NCBI RefSeq assembly: GCF_017115165.1
Contig: NZ_JABXKF010000185.1
Span: 1 to 63,351 of the forward strand
Direction of reading: 5' to 3'
Source: Nostoc sp. LPT
Lineage (GTDB): Bacteria; Cyanobacteriota; Cyanobacteriia; Cyanobacteriales; Nostocaceae
DNA: 63,351 nucleotides
The translations under genes and the position numbers were made by a program. Under the pieces are notes generated by a model, which saw only the letters and a program-made list of their open reading frames with translations, was not told the origin of the DNA and searched no databases. Below are positions 9,640 to 18,331 of the stretch, piece by piece; position 1 is the stretch's first letter, and every line of letters begins with the position of its first letter.

Positions 9640-10266
9640 TTATTTGCTGTTTGTCGGACTCGGATTGGGAATGGTGAGCGAAGGAAGTTTCTGACTATTA
9701 TCTACAGGTTGTTTCCACTCTGATAGTTCCCGATTCACGGCATTTGCAAAATCTGTAGATACCAACAGCACATTTATATTACCATCAGGTTTTGCAGCAG
9801 GGTCAGCTTGAGCATACAAGAAACGACTGTTAAAGTTAGATTTACCTAAAATTAACTGATGGCTATGTTGGTTTTTCAGGGTGATATTGATGATAGCTTG
9901 GGGTGGATCTAAGGTAAATTCTCCAAGCTGTTTTACTGGAGTTGATAAAGTGCTATCGCTATTACCCTTGACCAACAAATCGATTAAATAAGAAACAATA
10001 GCATCATTTGCTGGCCCAGATATCGGAGATTTGATTAACCACTTGGGGTTACTAGAAGATTCAGGGCTACGTTCCAGATTCAGGGTGAGTTTTTTTGTCT
10101 TGACTGTTAAAGACTGCACATCATCTTCTGCAAAAGAGAAAATTTTCTGCTTTTGCTCTTTTGTTTCTTCTCGCACAGTTGCACCCCGAATTTCATAGAA
10201 GTAAACAAAACCACCTAAACCCAGCGCTAGCAGTATCAAAATTAAAGTCGTTCGTGGCAATTTCAT
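9640..10266 (-). CDS. DUF4340 domain protein of a Gld-like ABC operon
   Basis: A 208-residue protein with a single N-terminal membrane anchor (residues about 7-24, LILILLALGLGGFVYFYEI) and a soluble beta-rich domain of the DUF4340 type. DUF4340 proteins are the usual last member of operons that encode GldA/GldF/GldG-like ABC exporters. Here the order downstream of the ATPase and permease is GldG-like protein and then this one. It probably faces the periplasm and assists the exporter. The C-terminus is proline/serine rich. The operon is transcribed right to left. Confidence 0.75.
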   Translation of the reverse strand: MKLPRTTLILILLALGLGGFVYFYEIRGATVREETKEQKQKIFSFAEDDVQSLTVKTKKLTLNLERSPESSSNPKWLIKSPISGPANDAIVSYLIDLLVKGNSDSTLSTPVKQLGEFTLDPPQAIINITLKNQHSHQLILGKSNFNSRFLYAQADPAAKPDGNINVLLVSTDFANAVNRELSEWKQPVDNSQKLPSLTIPNPSPTNSK

Positions 10267-10268
10267 TT

Positions 10269-10300
10269 TTTAGTCATTTGTCATTTGTCATTTGTCATTG
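10269..10300. repeat. Heptamer repeat array (TCATTTG type)
   Basis: About four copies of TCATTTG/TCATTGG lie between the DUF4340 and GldG-like genes. This is a short tandemly repeated sequence of the type common in Nostoc and Anabaena. Confidence 0.8.
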
Positions 10301-10323
10301 GAATTGAGGGGGAATTCTTCACT

Positions 10324-12069
10324 CTACCGTCGTTTCCACCAAATAATAACTGCGATCGCAAACCCAATTAAGGGTAAAACCAACAGAGATGACAATATTA
10401 AAAGATTACCTTGTGTGGTTGTCAGGGTTATCCGCCGGTTTTTCGGTTCTTTGGGACGAATGGAAAGGGGTTGCTCATCCTGTTGACTCAGCCAAGTAAC
10501 TGAGTTGAGGAATACATCTCCATTTAATTGCTGTTGAAATAAACCATCGGTGGCGAAATTGGAATTTCCTAAAACTACTAACCGTGACTCAGTGGCTGTT
10601 TGAGATGAGGCAGCAGGGGCAGGAGCGGGGGGGGCAGGGGGAGTGGGGGAAGCCTTGCTTTGAGTCGTTGGTGATGGTAAGGGTAAGGCTTGCGGAGTCT
10701 TGGGGGAAGGGGAAGCAGTAGGGCTAGTCTTGCTTTGAGTGCTTGGTGATGGTAGGGGTGAAGGTGTAGGTGAAGCTTGGGGAGTGGAAGTAGATTTGGG
10801 TGTTTGTTTTCTTGTTAAGGCAACGCCTAAGGTTAAAGGCCCTTTCAAGTCTTTATCTGCATTAAACTCTAATTTTTCGCTTTGGAGATCGCTTTCTGCC
10901 CAACTGTTGGGGTAGGGTTTGGTTCGTAACAGTGGAGTAGCCTGAACACCAGGCACAGAGGTAATTTCCAGTGGTCGTGCAACTGGATAAAAAGAATTAC
11001 CGTTACTGAAATCTTTGGTAATTGGATGTTGTCCGTATTCCGTTACTAAGGGCGCAGCAGGGCCAAGTCCCACAACGCTTTCTCCAGAAACATCGACTGC
11101 TAAACGATTATCCAGACGAACACCCCACTCTTGTAGCAAACTGTTAAGTTTGGGATCGGTATTAGGATCGATCATCAGCAGTAAATTACCACCGCGATTA
11201 AGGTAGTCTTGCAAAGCTTTGACTTCACCTTCAAATAGTCCTCGCTTGGGGCCAGCTACTATTACGACAGCCGCATCTTGAGGAACTTTGGAAGTTTCTC
11301 CTAAATTCAAGGATGATGTTGTGAAATTTTTCTCGCCTAATCCCTGAACTGCTTGTGATATTGCATCTTTACCAGGCGAAAGTTGGCGTTCGCCATGACC
11401 TTGCAGTAAGTAAACTTCGGCTGTGGTTGAATTTGTTAGTTGTTGCAGGCGACTAGTTAATCTGATTTCTGACAAGCGCTCATTTTCATTTACTGTTTGT
11501 ACTAATTGCCGTTTATCGCCAGATTCTAAATGAACTTCTCCATAATCTTTAACGCCAAACTTTTCTGCAAGTCCTGGTCTAGCTTGGGGATCGATATACT
11601 CGTATTTAAATTTTGAGCTTTGGCGTTGATAATTTTCTAGTAATTCTCGGTCTTGGGGATTTTGGTTAATATCAAACACCCACACTTTAACAGGCTGTGG
11701 CAAAACCTTTACTAATTCACGTGACTGGGGTGCAAGGGTAAATAATTGAGCCTCTGTTAAGTCTGCCCGTAAGTGATAGCGAGTTCCCAAAAAGTTAATC
11801 AATCCCAAAATTGCTAATATTGCCAGAGTTGCCACTAGGGCATTAGTCCCGGCTTGGGTAGAACGACGGTTCCACCAGTTACTCTGGTAGCTTTGCCATA
11901 TTATCCCCAACCCACTGATAACAATTCCCGCAATTAGAAATACTAATGGAATTAATCCCCACTGTTCAGAGACTAACCCAACTGTTAAGCCGACAGTAAT
12001 TAGGAACGGGCCCAACCAAAACAGATATTTCCACAGTTTCTTTTTTGCAACTATCTTCATATTTGTCAT
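10324..12069 (-). CDS. GldG-like ABC-transporter accessory protein
   Basis: A 581-residue protein. Two membrane helices near the N-terminus (about 15-55) are followed by a third (about 78-95). A large extracytoplasmic domain resembles GldG / DUF4350, with LSPGKDAISQAV and GNLLLMIDPNTDPKLNSLLQEWGV. A low-complexity Pro/Ser/Thr/Ala linker (about 425-495) and a final membrane helix (about 555-577) complete it. In the Gld family this subunit works with the ATPase (GldA) and permease (GldF). An alternative start lies three codons further in (12060), because the first ATG lies inside a heptamer repeat array. The gene is separated from its permease partner by about 690 bp that contain an opposite-strand gene. 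Confidence 0.8.
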   Translation of the reverse strand: MTNMKIVAKKKLWKYLFWLGPFLITVGLTVGLVSEQWGLIPLVFLIAGIVISGLGIIWQSYQSNWWNRRSTQAGTNALVATLAILAILGLINFLGTRYHLRADLTEAQLFTLAPQSRELVKVLPQPVKVWVFDINQNPQDRELLENYQRQSSKFKYEYIDPQARPGLAEKFGVKDYGEVHLESGDKRQLVQTVNENERLSEIRLTSRLQQLTNSTTAEVYLLQGHGERQLSPGKDAISQAVQGLGEKNFTTSSLNLGETSKVPQDAAVVIVAGPKRGLFEGEVKALQDYLNRGGNLLLMIDPNTDPKLNSLLQEWGVRLDNRLAVDVSGESVVGLGPAAPLVTEYGQHPITKDFSNGNSFYPVARPLEITSVPGVQATPLLRTKPYPNSWAESDLQSEKLEFNADKDLKGPLTLGVALTRKQTPKSTSTPQASPTPSPLPSPSTQSKTSPTASPSPKTPQALPLPSPTTQSKASPTPPAPPAPAPAASSQTATESRLVVLGNSNFATDGLFQQQLNGDVFLNSVTWLSQQDEQPLSIRPKEPKNRRITLTTTQGNLLILSSLLVLPLIGFAIAVIIWWKRR

Positions 12070-12155
12070 TTGTCATTTGTCATTGGTCATTGGTCATTGG
12101 TCATTTGTTATTTGTCGTTGGTCATTGGTCATTTATTATTTGTCGTTGGTCATAT
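12061..12155. repeat. Heptamer repeat array (TCATTTG/TCATTGG type)
   Basis: About thirteen near-identical heptamers (gtcattt / gtcattg variants) run directly upstream of the GldG-like gene and overlap its first codons. The array probably contributes the annotated start codon. Confidence 0.85.
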
Positions 12156-12234
12156 ATCACAAATTAGTGACAAGTAATAAATATATGCACGAAAATTGAT
12201 TTATTAAATAAAAATTAGCAAGACAACTGAATCA

Positions 12235-12555
12235 ATGGCAACAAAGCGGTTTCAAGAATTACAGGTGTATCAATTATCAGAACAATTAGCAGATGACATT
12301 TGGAAAATTGTTGAAGGATGGAACTTTTTTGCAAAAGATACGATTGGTAAACAGATTGTCCGTTCGGTAGATAGTATCGGCGCCAATATAGCAGAAGGTG
12401 TAGTCAGAGGTAGTTTTCAAGAAAATAGACGTTTTATCAAAATAGCTAAAGGTTCTTTGAATGAAACTCAACATTGGTTAAGACGGGCTTACACTCGTAA
12501 CTTATTAACTACCGAGCAGATAAATGCAATCAAAACAATTATTAACGAACTATAG
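12235..12555 (+). CDS. Four-helix-bundle protein (S23/IVS family)
   Basis: A 106-residue protein whose pattern (FQELQVYQLSEQLA, then QIVRSVDSIGANIAEG, then ENRRFIKIAKGSLNET) is the signature of the four-helix-bundle family first seen in intervening sequences of 23S rRNA genes. Its function is not established; related proteins are small, soluble and oligomeric. The gene is on the plus strand inside a minus-strand ABC operon, between the permease and the GldG-like gene, and arrays of TCATTTG-like heptamers flank it on both sides. This placement suggests a later insertion into the operon. Confidence 0.8.
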   Translation: MATKRFQELQVYQLSEQLADDIWKIVEGWNFFAKDTIGKQIVRSVDSIGANIAEGVVRGSFQENRRFIKIAKGSLNETQHWLRRAYTRNLLTTEQINAIKTIINEL

Positions 12556-12600
12556 GACTCATATTTGATTTTTGAAAAAAACTCAGTACACCTTTATTCC

Positions 12601-12755
12601 TTCTTCCCAGTCCCCAGTCCCCAGTCCCCAGTCTCTACGAGTAATTCAGGAATCAAATCGTATTGCTATAGCACCTAAATTAAACTCCTACCTAAACTCA
12701 ATTGGCAATGTACCAGATGACCAAGGACAAATGACAAATGACCAATGACAAATGA
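12601..12755. repeat. CCCAGTC and CAAATGAC heptamer arrays
   Basis: First come about four tandem CCCAGTC units (12605-12634). Then about five CAAATGAC/CCAATGAC units (12721-12755) run up to the stop codon of the ABC permease, which is formed at the edge of the array. The second array is the same heptamer family, in inverted orientation, as the one at 12061-12155. Confidence 0.8.
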
Positions 12756-13568
12756 CTATTGCCTTTGAAAACGCAGTGCATCAATTGATTGAGCTGTGAG
12801 AAAGATTCCCAAAAAAATGTAACTGGCGAATAAAATCAAGGCAGTAGTATCAAAAATGCCTTGAATTAAGGTGTTGTAATGTTTCAGCAACGACAGATAA
12901 CCTAAAGCTTCGCCTACGGGGCCAGGGACAATTTTGGCGATTAAATCAATCAATAACAATAATAAGATTACTGCAAAGGTAAGAACGGCTGATAGAATTG
13001 TGCTGTCTGTTAATGAGGAAATAAACATTCCTACAGATAAAATTGCCGCTGCTAGTAAGATTAATCCAAAATGACCGAGCAAGGGAATTGAGGGTGTCAT
13101 TGGTGGATTTGAGCCGCTGATGGCGATCGCTTCCAACACTAGCATGGGTACAATTATTGCGATAAAAAATGTGATCACACCTAATAATTTACCTACAGCT
13201 ACCGCCCAATTGGTGATTGGTGAGGTGGCTAATAGTTCTAAAGTGCCCCGCTTCCGTTCTTCGGCATAGAGTCCCATCGAAAGTATGGGCAGAATAAACA
13301 ACAATAGCCATCCCATGCGATCCAAAAATGCCCGAATAAATTCGTAGGGGACATCTATAGGTGGTACTGGTACTCCCAGCTGTTGCCCTTGTGCATCTAT
13401 TGCCGCAACTCCTACTAAAATGCCATCTGGTCCTAGCAAAATCATCACGAAGAATAACCCCGCGAGGAACCAAAATATGCCTGCGATCGCATAAGCTAAA
13501 GGCGATACAAAATAACTCTGTAACTCTCGGCGATAAATGGCAATAATATTACTCAGCACTATACCCAT
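12756..13568 (-). CDS. ABC transporter permease (GldF-like)
   Basis: A 270-residue integral membrane protein with about six hydrophobic segments and the N-terminal pattern YRRELQSYFVSPLAYAI that is typical of GldF / ABC-2 type permeases. It includes the conserved central EERKRGTLELLATSPIT motif of that family. It forms the membrane channel with the ATPase encoded immediately upstream: the ATPase stop codon (TAA, 13569-13571) directly abuts this ATG (13566-13568), so the two are surely translated from one message. The substrate is unknown; family members are linked to polysaccharide or lipid export and, in Bacteroidetes, to gliding. Confidence 0.87.
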   Translation of the reverse strand: MGIVLSNIIAIYRRELQSYFVSPLAYAIAGIFWFLAGLFFVMILLGPDGILVGVAAIDAQGQQLGVPVPPIDVPYEFIRAFLDRMGWLLLFILPILSMGLYAEERKRGTLELLATSPITNWAVAVGKLLGVITFFIAIIVPMLVLEAIAISGSNPPMTPSIPLLGHFGLILLAAAILSVGMFISSLTDSTILSAVLTFAVILLLLLIDLIAKIVPGPVGEALGYLSLLKHYNTLIQGIFDTTALILFASYIFLGIFLTAQSIDALRFQRQ

Positions 13569-14579
13569 TTACGCTGCTTCTCCTTCGTTGTTTGCTGCTA
13601 AATCTACCTCAGGATCGAAATTCTTTTCTTCTGTGGTCAGTTGCAAGAATACATCTTCTAAGGTAGCGTTAACCCGCCGCAGTTCGTGTAAACCGAATCC
13701 TGCACGCACTAATGTTGTGGCAATATCGCGTCCTGGTTCTTTTCCCGGTTGCGATATCACCCGCAGGTAAGCGCGATTTGCCTGGGGTTGATGGCTATGT
13801 ATTCCGGCTGTGGGAATTGATTCTACCAAACTCACACCCGCGACTTTTTGCAATACCTGTTTCGCTAGGGCAGCTTCTCCTTCTATTTCTAATTCATACC
13901 CTGAGCCACCTGTCAACTGAGTCATCAGGTTTTCTGGTGTATTAGTTGCCACTACTTTTCCGCGATTGATAATGGCGACGCGGCTACAAGTCATACTCAC
14001 TTCTGGCAGAATGTGCGTGGAAAGAATAATTGTGTGAGTACCAGCAAGACTTTTAATTAAATTTCGCACTTCAATTATTTGTCGGGGATCGAGTCCGACG
14101 GTGGGTTCATCAAGAATGATTGCTGGGGGATCGTGGACGATCGCTTGAGCAATTCCTACACGTTGGCGATATCCTTTTGAGAGTTTGCGAATAATTACCC
14201 GCCGCTTATCTTCTAAGTTGCAGCGTTCGATGGCGGCTGTTACCTTGTTGGGGCGATCGCCTCCTGGAACTCCCTTAATTCGGGCGACAAAATGCAAAAA
14301 TCCCTCCACCGTCATATCTGGATATAACGGCGGTGTTTCCGGTAAATAACCAATCCGTTGGCGCACAGCCAGAGAATTTTCATGGACATCATAACCAGCA
14401 ATCCGGGCATTTCCATTAGTTGCCGGTAAATAACCAGCCAGAATCCTCATGGTTGTGGTTTTTCCAGCGCCATTGGGACCCAACAACCCTAAAATCTCCC
14501 CAGGTTCGACGCTAAAGGTGACATCAGTAATCGCTGGGGTAGAGCCGTATATTTTACTCAGATGTTCAACTTCAATCAT
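13569..14579 (-). CDS. ABC transporter ATP-binding protein (GldA-like)
   Basis: A 336-residue ATPase. Walker A GPNGAGKT is at 34-41, the Q-loop region follows as RIGYLPETPPLYPDM, the signature is LSKGYRQRV, Walker B is PAIILDEPT and the H-loop is STHI. The C-terminal extension of about 100 residues after the ATPase core is usual for ABC-2/GldA-type subunits. It is the first gene of a minus-strand operon with the permease at 12756, the GldG-like gene at 10324 and the DUF4340 gene at 9640. The start is well supported because the N-terminus begins right at the first strand of the fold. Confidence 0.9.
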   Translation of the reverse strand: MIEVEHLSKIYGSTPAITDVTFSVEPGEILGLLGPNGAGKTTTMRILAGYLPATNGNARIAGYDVHENSLAVRQRIGYLPETPPLYPDMTVEGFLHFVARIKGVPGGDRPNKVTAAIERCNLEDKRRVIIRKLSKGYRQRVGIAQAIVHDPPAIILDEPTVGLDPRQIIEVRNLIKSLAGTHTIILSTHILPEVSMTCSRVAIINRGKVVATNTPENLMTQLTGGSGYELEIEGEAALAKQVLQKVAGVSLVESIPTAGIHSHQPQANRAYLRVISQPGKEPGRDIATTLVRAGFGLHELRRVNATLEDVFLQLTTEEKNFDPEVDLAANNEGEAA

Positions 14580-14729
14580 CCGTATAGTGGCGATCGCAAT
14601 TTATAATATACCCAACAATCTTAGATCGCAATATTGGGTATGGGGGACTGGCACTAAGATTAGCTGACAAAGGGTAAAGTTCCTGAAAAATCTCTTTGTG
14701 TCAAAATAATTGATAATTCCTAATTGAGT

Positions 14730-15710
14730 ATGTATATAAAATTAAAAGAACTAATTGCATCAGTTCTATTAATTAGTTTTCTTCTTGGTTGTACAGATTG
14801 TGAGGCTAAAAGAACTGCAAATCTCAATCACATAAAGCAGTTGCTGACAACTAAAAAATGTCCCAAGTGTGATTTAGGTGGTGCAGATTTAAGCAATACG
14901 AATTTAGCAGAAGCTGACTTGCGTCAAGCGGAACTCACAGATGCTAAATTAAATGGTGCAAATTTACGAGGTGCTGATTTACGCCAAGCAGAGATGCGAT
15001 GGACTGATAAATCTGAAGATGATCGTGGAGAATCTGGATTTTCAGAAATTGGTGATATTGATTTTAGTTGTAATGCAGACTATAAAGTTTCGTTAGAGAA
15101 AGTTAACTTACAATCAGCTAACTTTTCTGATACTAATCTTTCTGGCTTATCTATTTATGATAGTAATCTTCGTGCTGCAAATTTAAGTAGTGCTAACTTA
15201 AAAAGTACGTTCCTTGCAAATGTAGATTTAGTAGGAGCAAATCTCAACAACGCTAATTTATCTTACGTCACCTTTGGGGATGTCAATCTTCAATCAGCAA
15301 ACTTACAAAATGCTAATTTGTCTCATGTCAGCTTTCATAGTGTTAATCTTCAATCAGCAAACTTACAAAATGCTGATTTAACCTATAGTGAATTAACGTT
15401 CTCAGACTTAAGATATATAGATTTGAGTAGTGCTAGATTAAATGTTGCAGAATTACATGGAGTAGATTTAAGAGGTGCTAACCTCTATGATGTTGACTTG
15501 ACTCAAAGTAATGTAGATAGAACAGATTTTCGTCATGCTAAAAATCTGACGACTGAGCAGATTAAATTAGCACAAAATTGGGAAGAAGCGGTATATGACG
15601 AAGAATTTCGCGCCAAATTAGGACTACCTGCTTGCAAGTCTAGGTTAGGAGAGTATTTAGAGCGACCTTTTATTTTTAGTAAAATTAAGAAAGGATGTTT
15701 TCAAAATTAA
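14730..15710 (+). CDS. Pentapeptide-repeat lipoprotein
   Basis: About 326 residues from the ATG at 14730; an in-frame TTG lies two codons upstream. The N-terminus is a lipoprotein signal: a hydrophobic stretch ending in FLLGC, with the lipidated Cys at about residue 21. Three more cysteines follow soon after (TDCEAK and KKCPKCDL). Then come about 35 pentapeptide units of the A(D/N)LXX type (for example GADLSNTNLAEADLRQAEL), which form a right-handed beta-helix. The first run is interrupted by a non-repeat insert near residues 90-125. The role is unknown; such lipoproteins are common in cyanobacteria and presumably scaffold something in the periplasm. Confidence 0.8.
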   Translation: MYIKLKELIASVLLISFLLGCTDCEAKRTANLNHIKQLLTTKKCPKCDLGGADLSNTNLAEADLRQAELTDAKLNGANLRGADLRQAEMRWTDKSEDDRGESGFSEIGDIDFSCNADYKVSLEKVNLQSANFSDTNLSGLSIYDSNLRAANLSSANLKSTFLANVDLVGANLNNANLSYVTFGDVNLQSANLQNANLSHVSFHSVNLQSANLQNADLTYSELTFSDLRYIDLSSARLNVAELHGVDLRGANLYDVDLTQSNVDRTDFRHAKNLTTEQIKLAQNWEEAVYDEEFRAKLGLPACKSRLGEYLERPFIFSKIKKGCFQN

Positions 15711-15822
15711 TCACCTAAATTTTGGATAATCCATAAAAATAGTCAAGTGAAGCAATAGACTTTTAGCCCTGCTTAAAGGGGGGTTGAAGGGATCTAAGAC
15801 TTTGAAAACACGCCCCAGCGCT

Positions 15823-17628
15823 CTAAAAGGCAAAAGTAGTGCGAAATGCGCCTACAATTGCTGTGTCGTTAGCACTAAAGCCTTCGGGACTGAAGATGAA
15901 ATAGACACCAGGGGTAATGGAGATATTGTCATTGACCCGATAGTTATAAAACGTTTCTAAATGGTAGGGAGTCGTGTCTTCTGGACGAGAAGCAATTCCC
16001 GCTACAGATTGTCGATAAAGCGGCTGTCCAAAAATGACGGCGGCGGTGTTTCCTTCATGAAATATATCTTTAAAATGCAACCCAGCCGACCAGCTACTAA
16101 AGGTTGTAGAGGCATCTACATTCAAGAGATTAGCAAAAAGCAACGCACCTGATAGTGACAAAGATGTTTTCGGCGCAAACCGCCACGTTACCGTTGCACC
16201 CACAGAATTTACATTGATTGGCTCATCAAGAGTTGCTAGTGTAGCGTCACCACCAAACCTCGCTAGTTGTGCTGCATTGGGAGTAAATCGAATAGAAGCA
16301 ATATCAGCGCTACCCAAGCCTGTACCTAGAATATTGATTGTGTGGTAGCTGTGTGCATAGTTGATGCCGATATCAATAGTTGAGATTGGTTTGAGGGTTA
16401 GTTGTGCAGCAATTGCTTGTGTACCGTTAAAGAAACCTCCTCCCAAAGGTGTGTTCAAAAGTCCGCGATCTTCTGGTATTGAAGCTGAACCACTACCATA
16501 GATAACTCCGAGTCCTACTTGTTTTGAAGGATTCCACAAGAAACCAGCACCCGCTAATAAACCCGTACCAGAAGTACCTCCTGTGATTCTAACGGCAGCG
16601 TTGTAACCTGCAAATCGAGAGATTGCACCTTGACTATCGCTAGCGTAGGGAGTGATAGCAGGAAAAACATCTGTAATCTCTGCATTTGTTCCACCAAAAA
16701 CAACGAATTTCTGAGACAACGGTAAGACATAGGCTAGCTTGTAAAGACTAACTGAGTTTGCTCCGCCGTCAGGTTGCAGTGTCTGGGGGTTAAAACCAGA
16801 AAATTGAGGTTCAAAACTTAACTTGGTTGAGCCTGCGCCAAAAAAACTTGAATTCGGCAGTATTTGGCCTTGAATGGTTCCTCTTTCATAAAATGAACCT
16901 GTCGATCTAAAGTTGTAAGCTTGAAGTCCAACAATGAACAAATCACTGCCGTTAAAGCTGCTGGTAAGATTCAGCCTGACGCGATTATTGAAGGCTAATT
17001 TAGCATCTTGGCTACCTGGTTCTCCACCTGTCGCTGTGGACAAAGAAAAAATCGCTTCGCCATTAAGTTTAGTTGTGGTAGAAAACTGTTGCTTTTCTAA
17101 GGTAGCTGTGTGAGTTTCTAAGGCATCTACTCGACCGCGTAGTGTTGCAAGTTCAGATGCAAATTGTTCTTGAAGTTTTTGGAGAGTAGTTAAATCTTCT
17201 TTCTTAACTAAATCACCAGTGCTAGTAGCAATCAGTTCGTTGATTCTATCCAAGCAAGCATTCAAGCCAGCAGCAAATTCATAACGGCTTAAGGCACGAT
17301 TTCCTTTGTAAGTACTGTCAGGATATCCCACAATGCAACCGTAACGCTCCACTACCGATTGCAGTGCTTGAAATGCCCAATCTGTTGTTTTAACATCAGA
17401 TAATTGAGATACTGAATTTACTTGAGCGATCGCATTAGATTCTAAAGAATTAAAATTAGTTGAAAAAATGCTACTGTTGTCTTTGTCTGTGCTATCAAAA
17501 TTGTTTACAGGATTGTCAGCAGTTAGTTGAGCCGTTGCAGGAGATGCACCCAGTGAAATAAAAGCAGTAAGTAAGCACAGCCAAGTAACTCTTTTCGCAC
17601 AGATTAACTTGTAGTAATTCACAGTCAT
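15823..17628 (-). CDS. Outer-membrane iron-uptake porin (SLH/OprB family)
   Basis: A 601-residue protein. A signal peptide (about 1-33, ending ASPATA-Q) is followed by an SLH domain (about 80-140, DWAFQALQSVVERYGCIVGYPDSTY) that anchors to peptidoglycan. A coiled coil (about 150-180, ASELATLRGRVDALETHTATLEK) is next, and then a long beta-barrel of the OprB / carbohydrate-selective porin type that ends in a C-terminal Phe, as expected for an outer-membrane protein. Cyanobacterial members are usually called iron uptake porins, although their substrate range is broader. The gene stands alone, with a long AT-rich upstream region that probably holds its promoter. Confidence 0.9.
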   Translation of the reverse strand: MTVNYYKLICAKRVTWLCLLTAFISLGASPATAQLTADNPVNNFDSTDKDNSSIFSTNFNSLESNAIAQVNSVSQLSDVKTTDWAFQALQSVVERYGCIVGYPDSTYKGNRALSRYEFAAGLNACLDRINELIATSTGDLVKKEDLTTLQKLQEQFASELATLRGRVDALETHTATLEKQQFSTTTKLNGEAIFSLSTATGGEPGSQDAKLAFNNRVRLNLTSSFNGSDLFIVGLQAYNFRSTGSFYERGTIQGQILPNSSFFGAGSTKLSFEPQFSGFNPQTLQPDGGANSVSLYKLAYVLPLSQKFVVFGGTNAEITDVFPAITPYASDSQGAISRFAGYNAAVRITGGTSGTGLLAGAGFLWNPSKQVGLGVIYGSGSASIPEDRGLLNTPLGGGFFNGTQAIAAQLTLKPISTIDIGINYAHSYHTINILGTGLGSADIASIRFTPNAAQLARFGGDATLATLDEPINVNSVGATVTWRFAPKTSLSLSGALLFANLLNVDASTTFSSWSAGLHFKDIFHEGNTAAVIFGQPLYRQSVAGIASRPEDTTPYHLETFYNYRVNDNISITPGVYFIFSPEGFSANDTAIVGAFRTTFAF

Positions 17629-18331
17629 TCCTCACACACAAAATAAAACACCACTGTTTTTTGCGAATACTAATTATTCACAAGCTAAAGCTAACTTGCC
17701 AAAGCAAGCTCTCAATAATTAAATACTCTTTTTGTTGAGAGTTTGCCGATTAATATGCAAATTTATGCCGCACAAAATTACTTTGTACAGAATTCACAAA
17801 GTAATATCTCAATCGATGCATCGGCTGAGGATAATTGCAGCTTTTCTCAAGCTCAAAATTGGAATTCTAACAAGTACTTAGCCATGAGTAACGACTTCAT
17901 CGCTTGAAAAATACTTTTTGAAATTTTTAAACTTTTATAGATACACTATAGTTTTGATAAGTGGTACTTTACTAGCTATTTTTTACAAAAATAAACATTT
18001 TTGAAGTTTTTACTTTTTAAATATATACAAACAACATTAAAGTATTATTTAATATAATAAGAAATAGCTTTTTGATAATATTAAAATATATAACCCGATC
18101 GCTCGTGCAATCAATAATGAGTTTATTGTCAGGCGAAACAATCGTATAGTTTTGGGGAGAGGATTAAGGGGAGCCAGTGCGGTCTTGGGGTCTCCCCAAG
18201 TGGAGCATCTGGCGTGTGGGGTGCGATGATTGTAGGAATCATGATATAAGATATCTCCATTTGAACTTTTGTAGAGATGTAGCACTGCTACGTCTCTACA
18301 TTCTTTTGTAAATGACCTGGAAATGCGATCG
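17629..18331. other. AT-rich spacer upstream of the porin
   Basis: About 700 bp without a supported gene. The part next to the porin start is very AT-rich (17900-18060 is almost all A/T) and presumably contains the porin promoter. I cannot pick out a specific site with confidence. The palindromic repeat at 18270-18300 is listed separately. Confidence 0.4.
18270..18300. repeat. Dispersed palindrome, likely terminator of the GST-like gene
   Basis: Inverted repeat TGTAGAGATGTAGC / GCTACGTCTCTACA (one mismatch in 14 bp, three-base loop). It lies 31 bp past the 3' end of the minus-strand GST-like gene. This is a common small palindromic repeat of Nostoc genomes. Confidence 0.6.
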
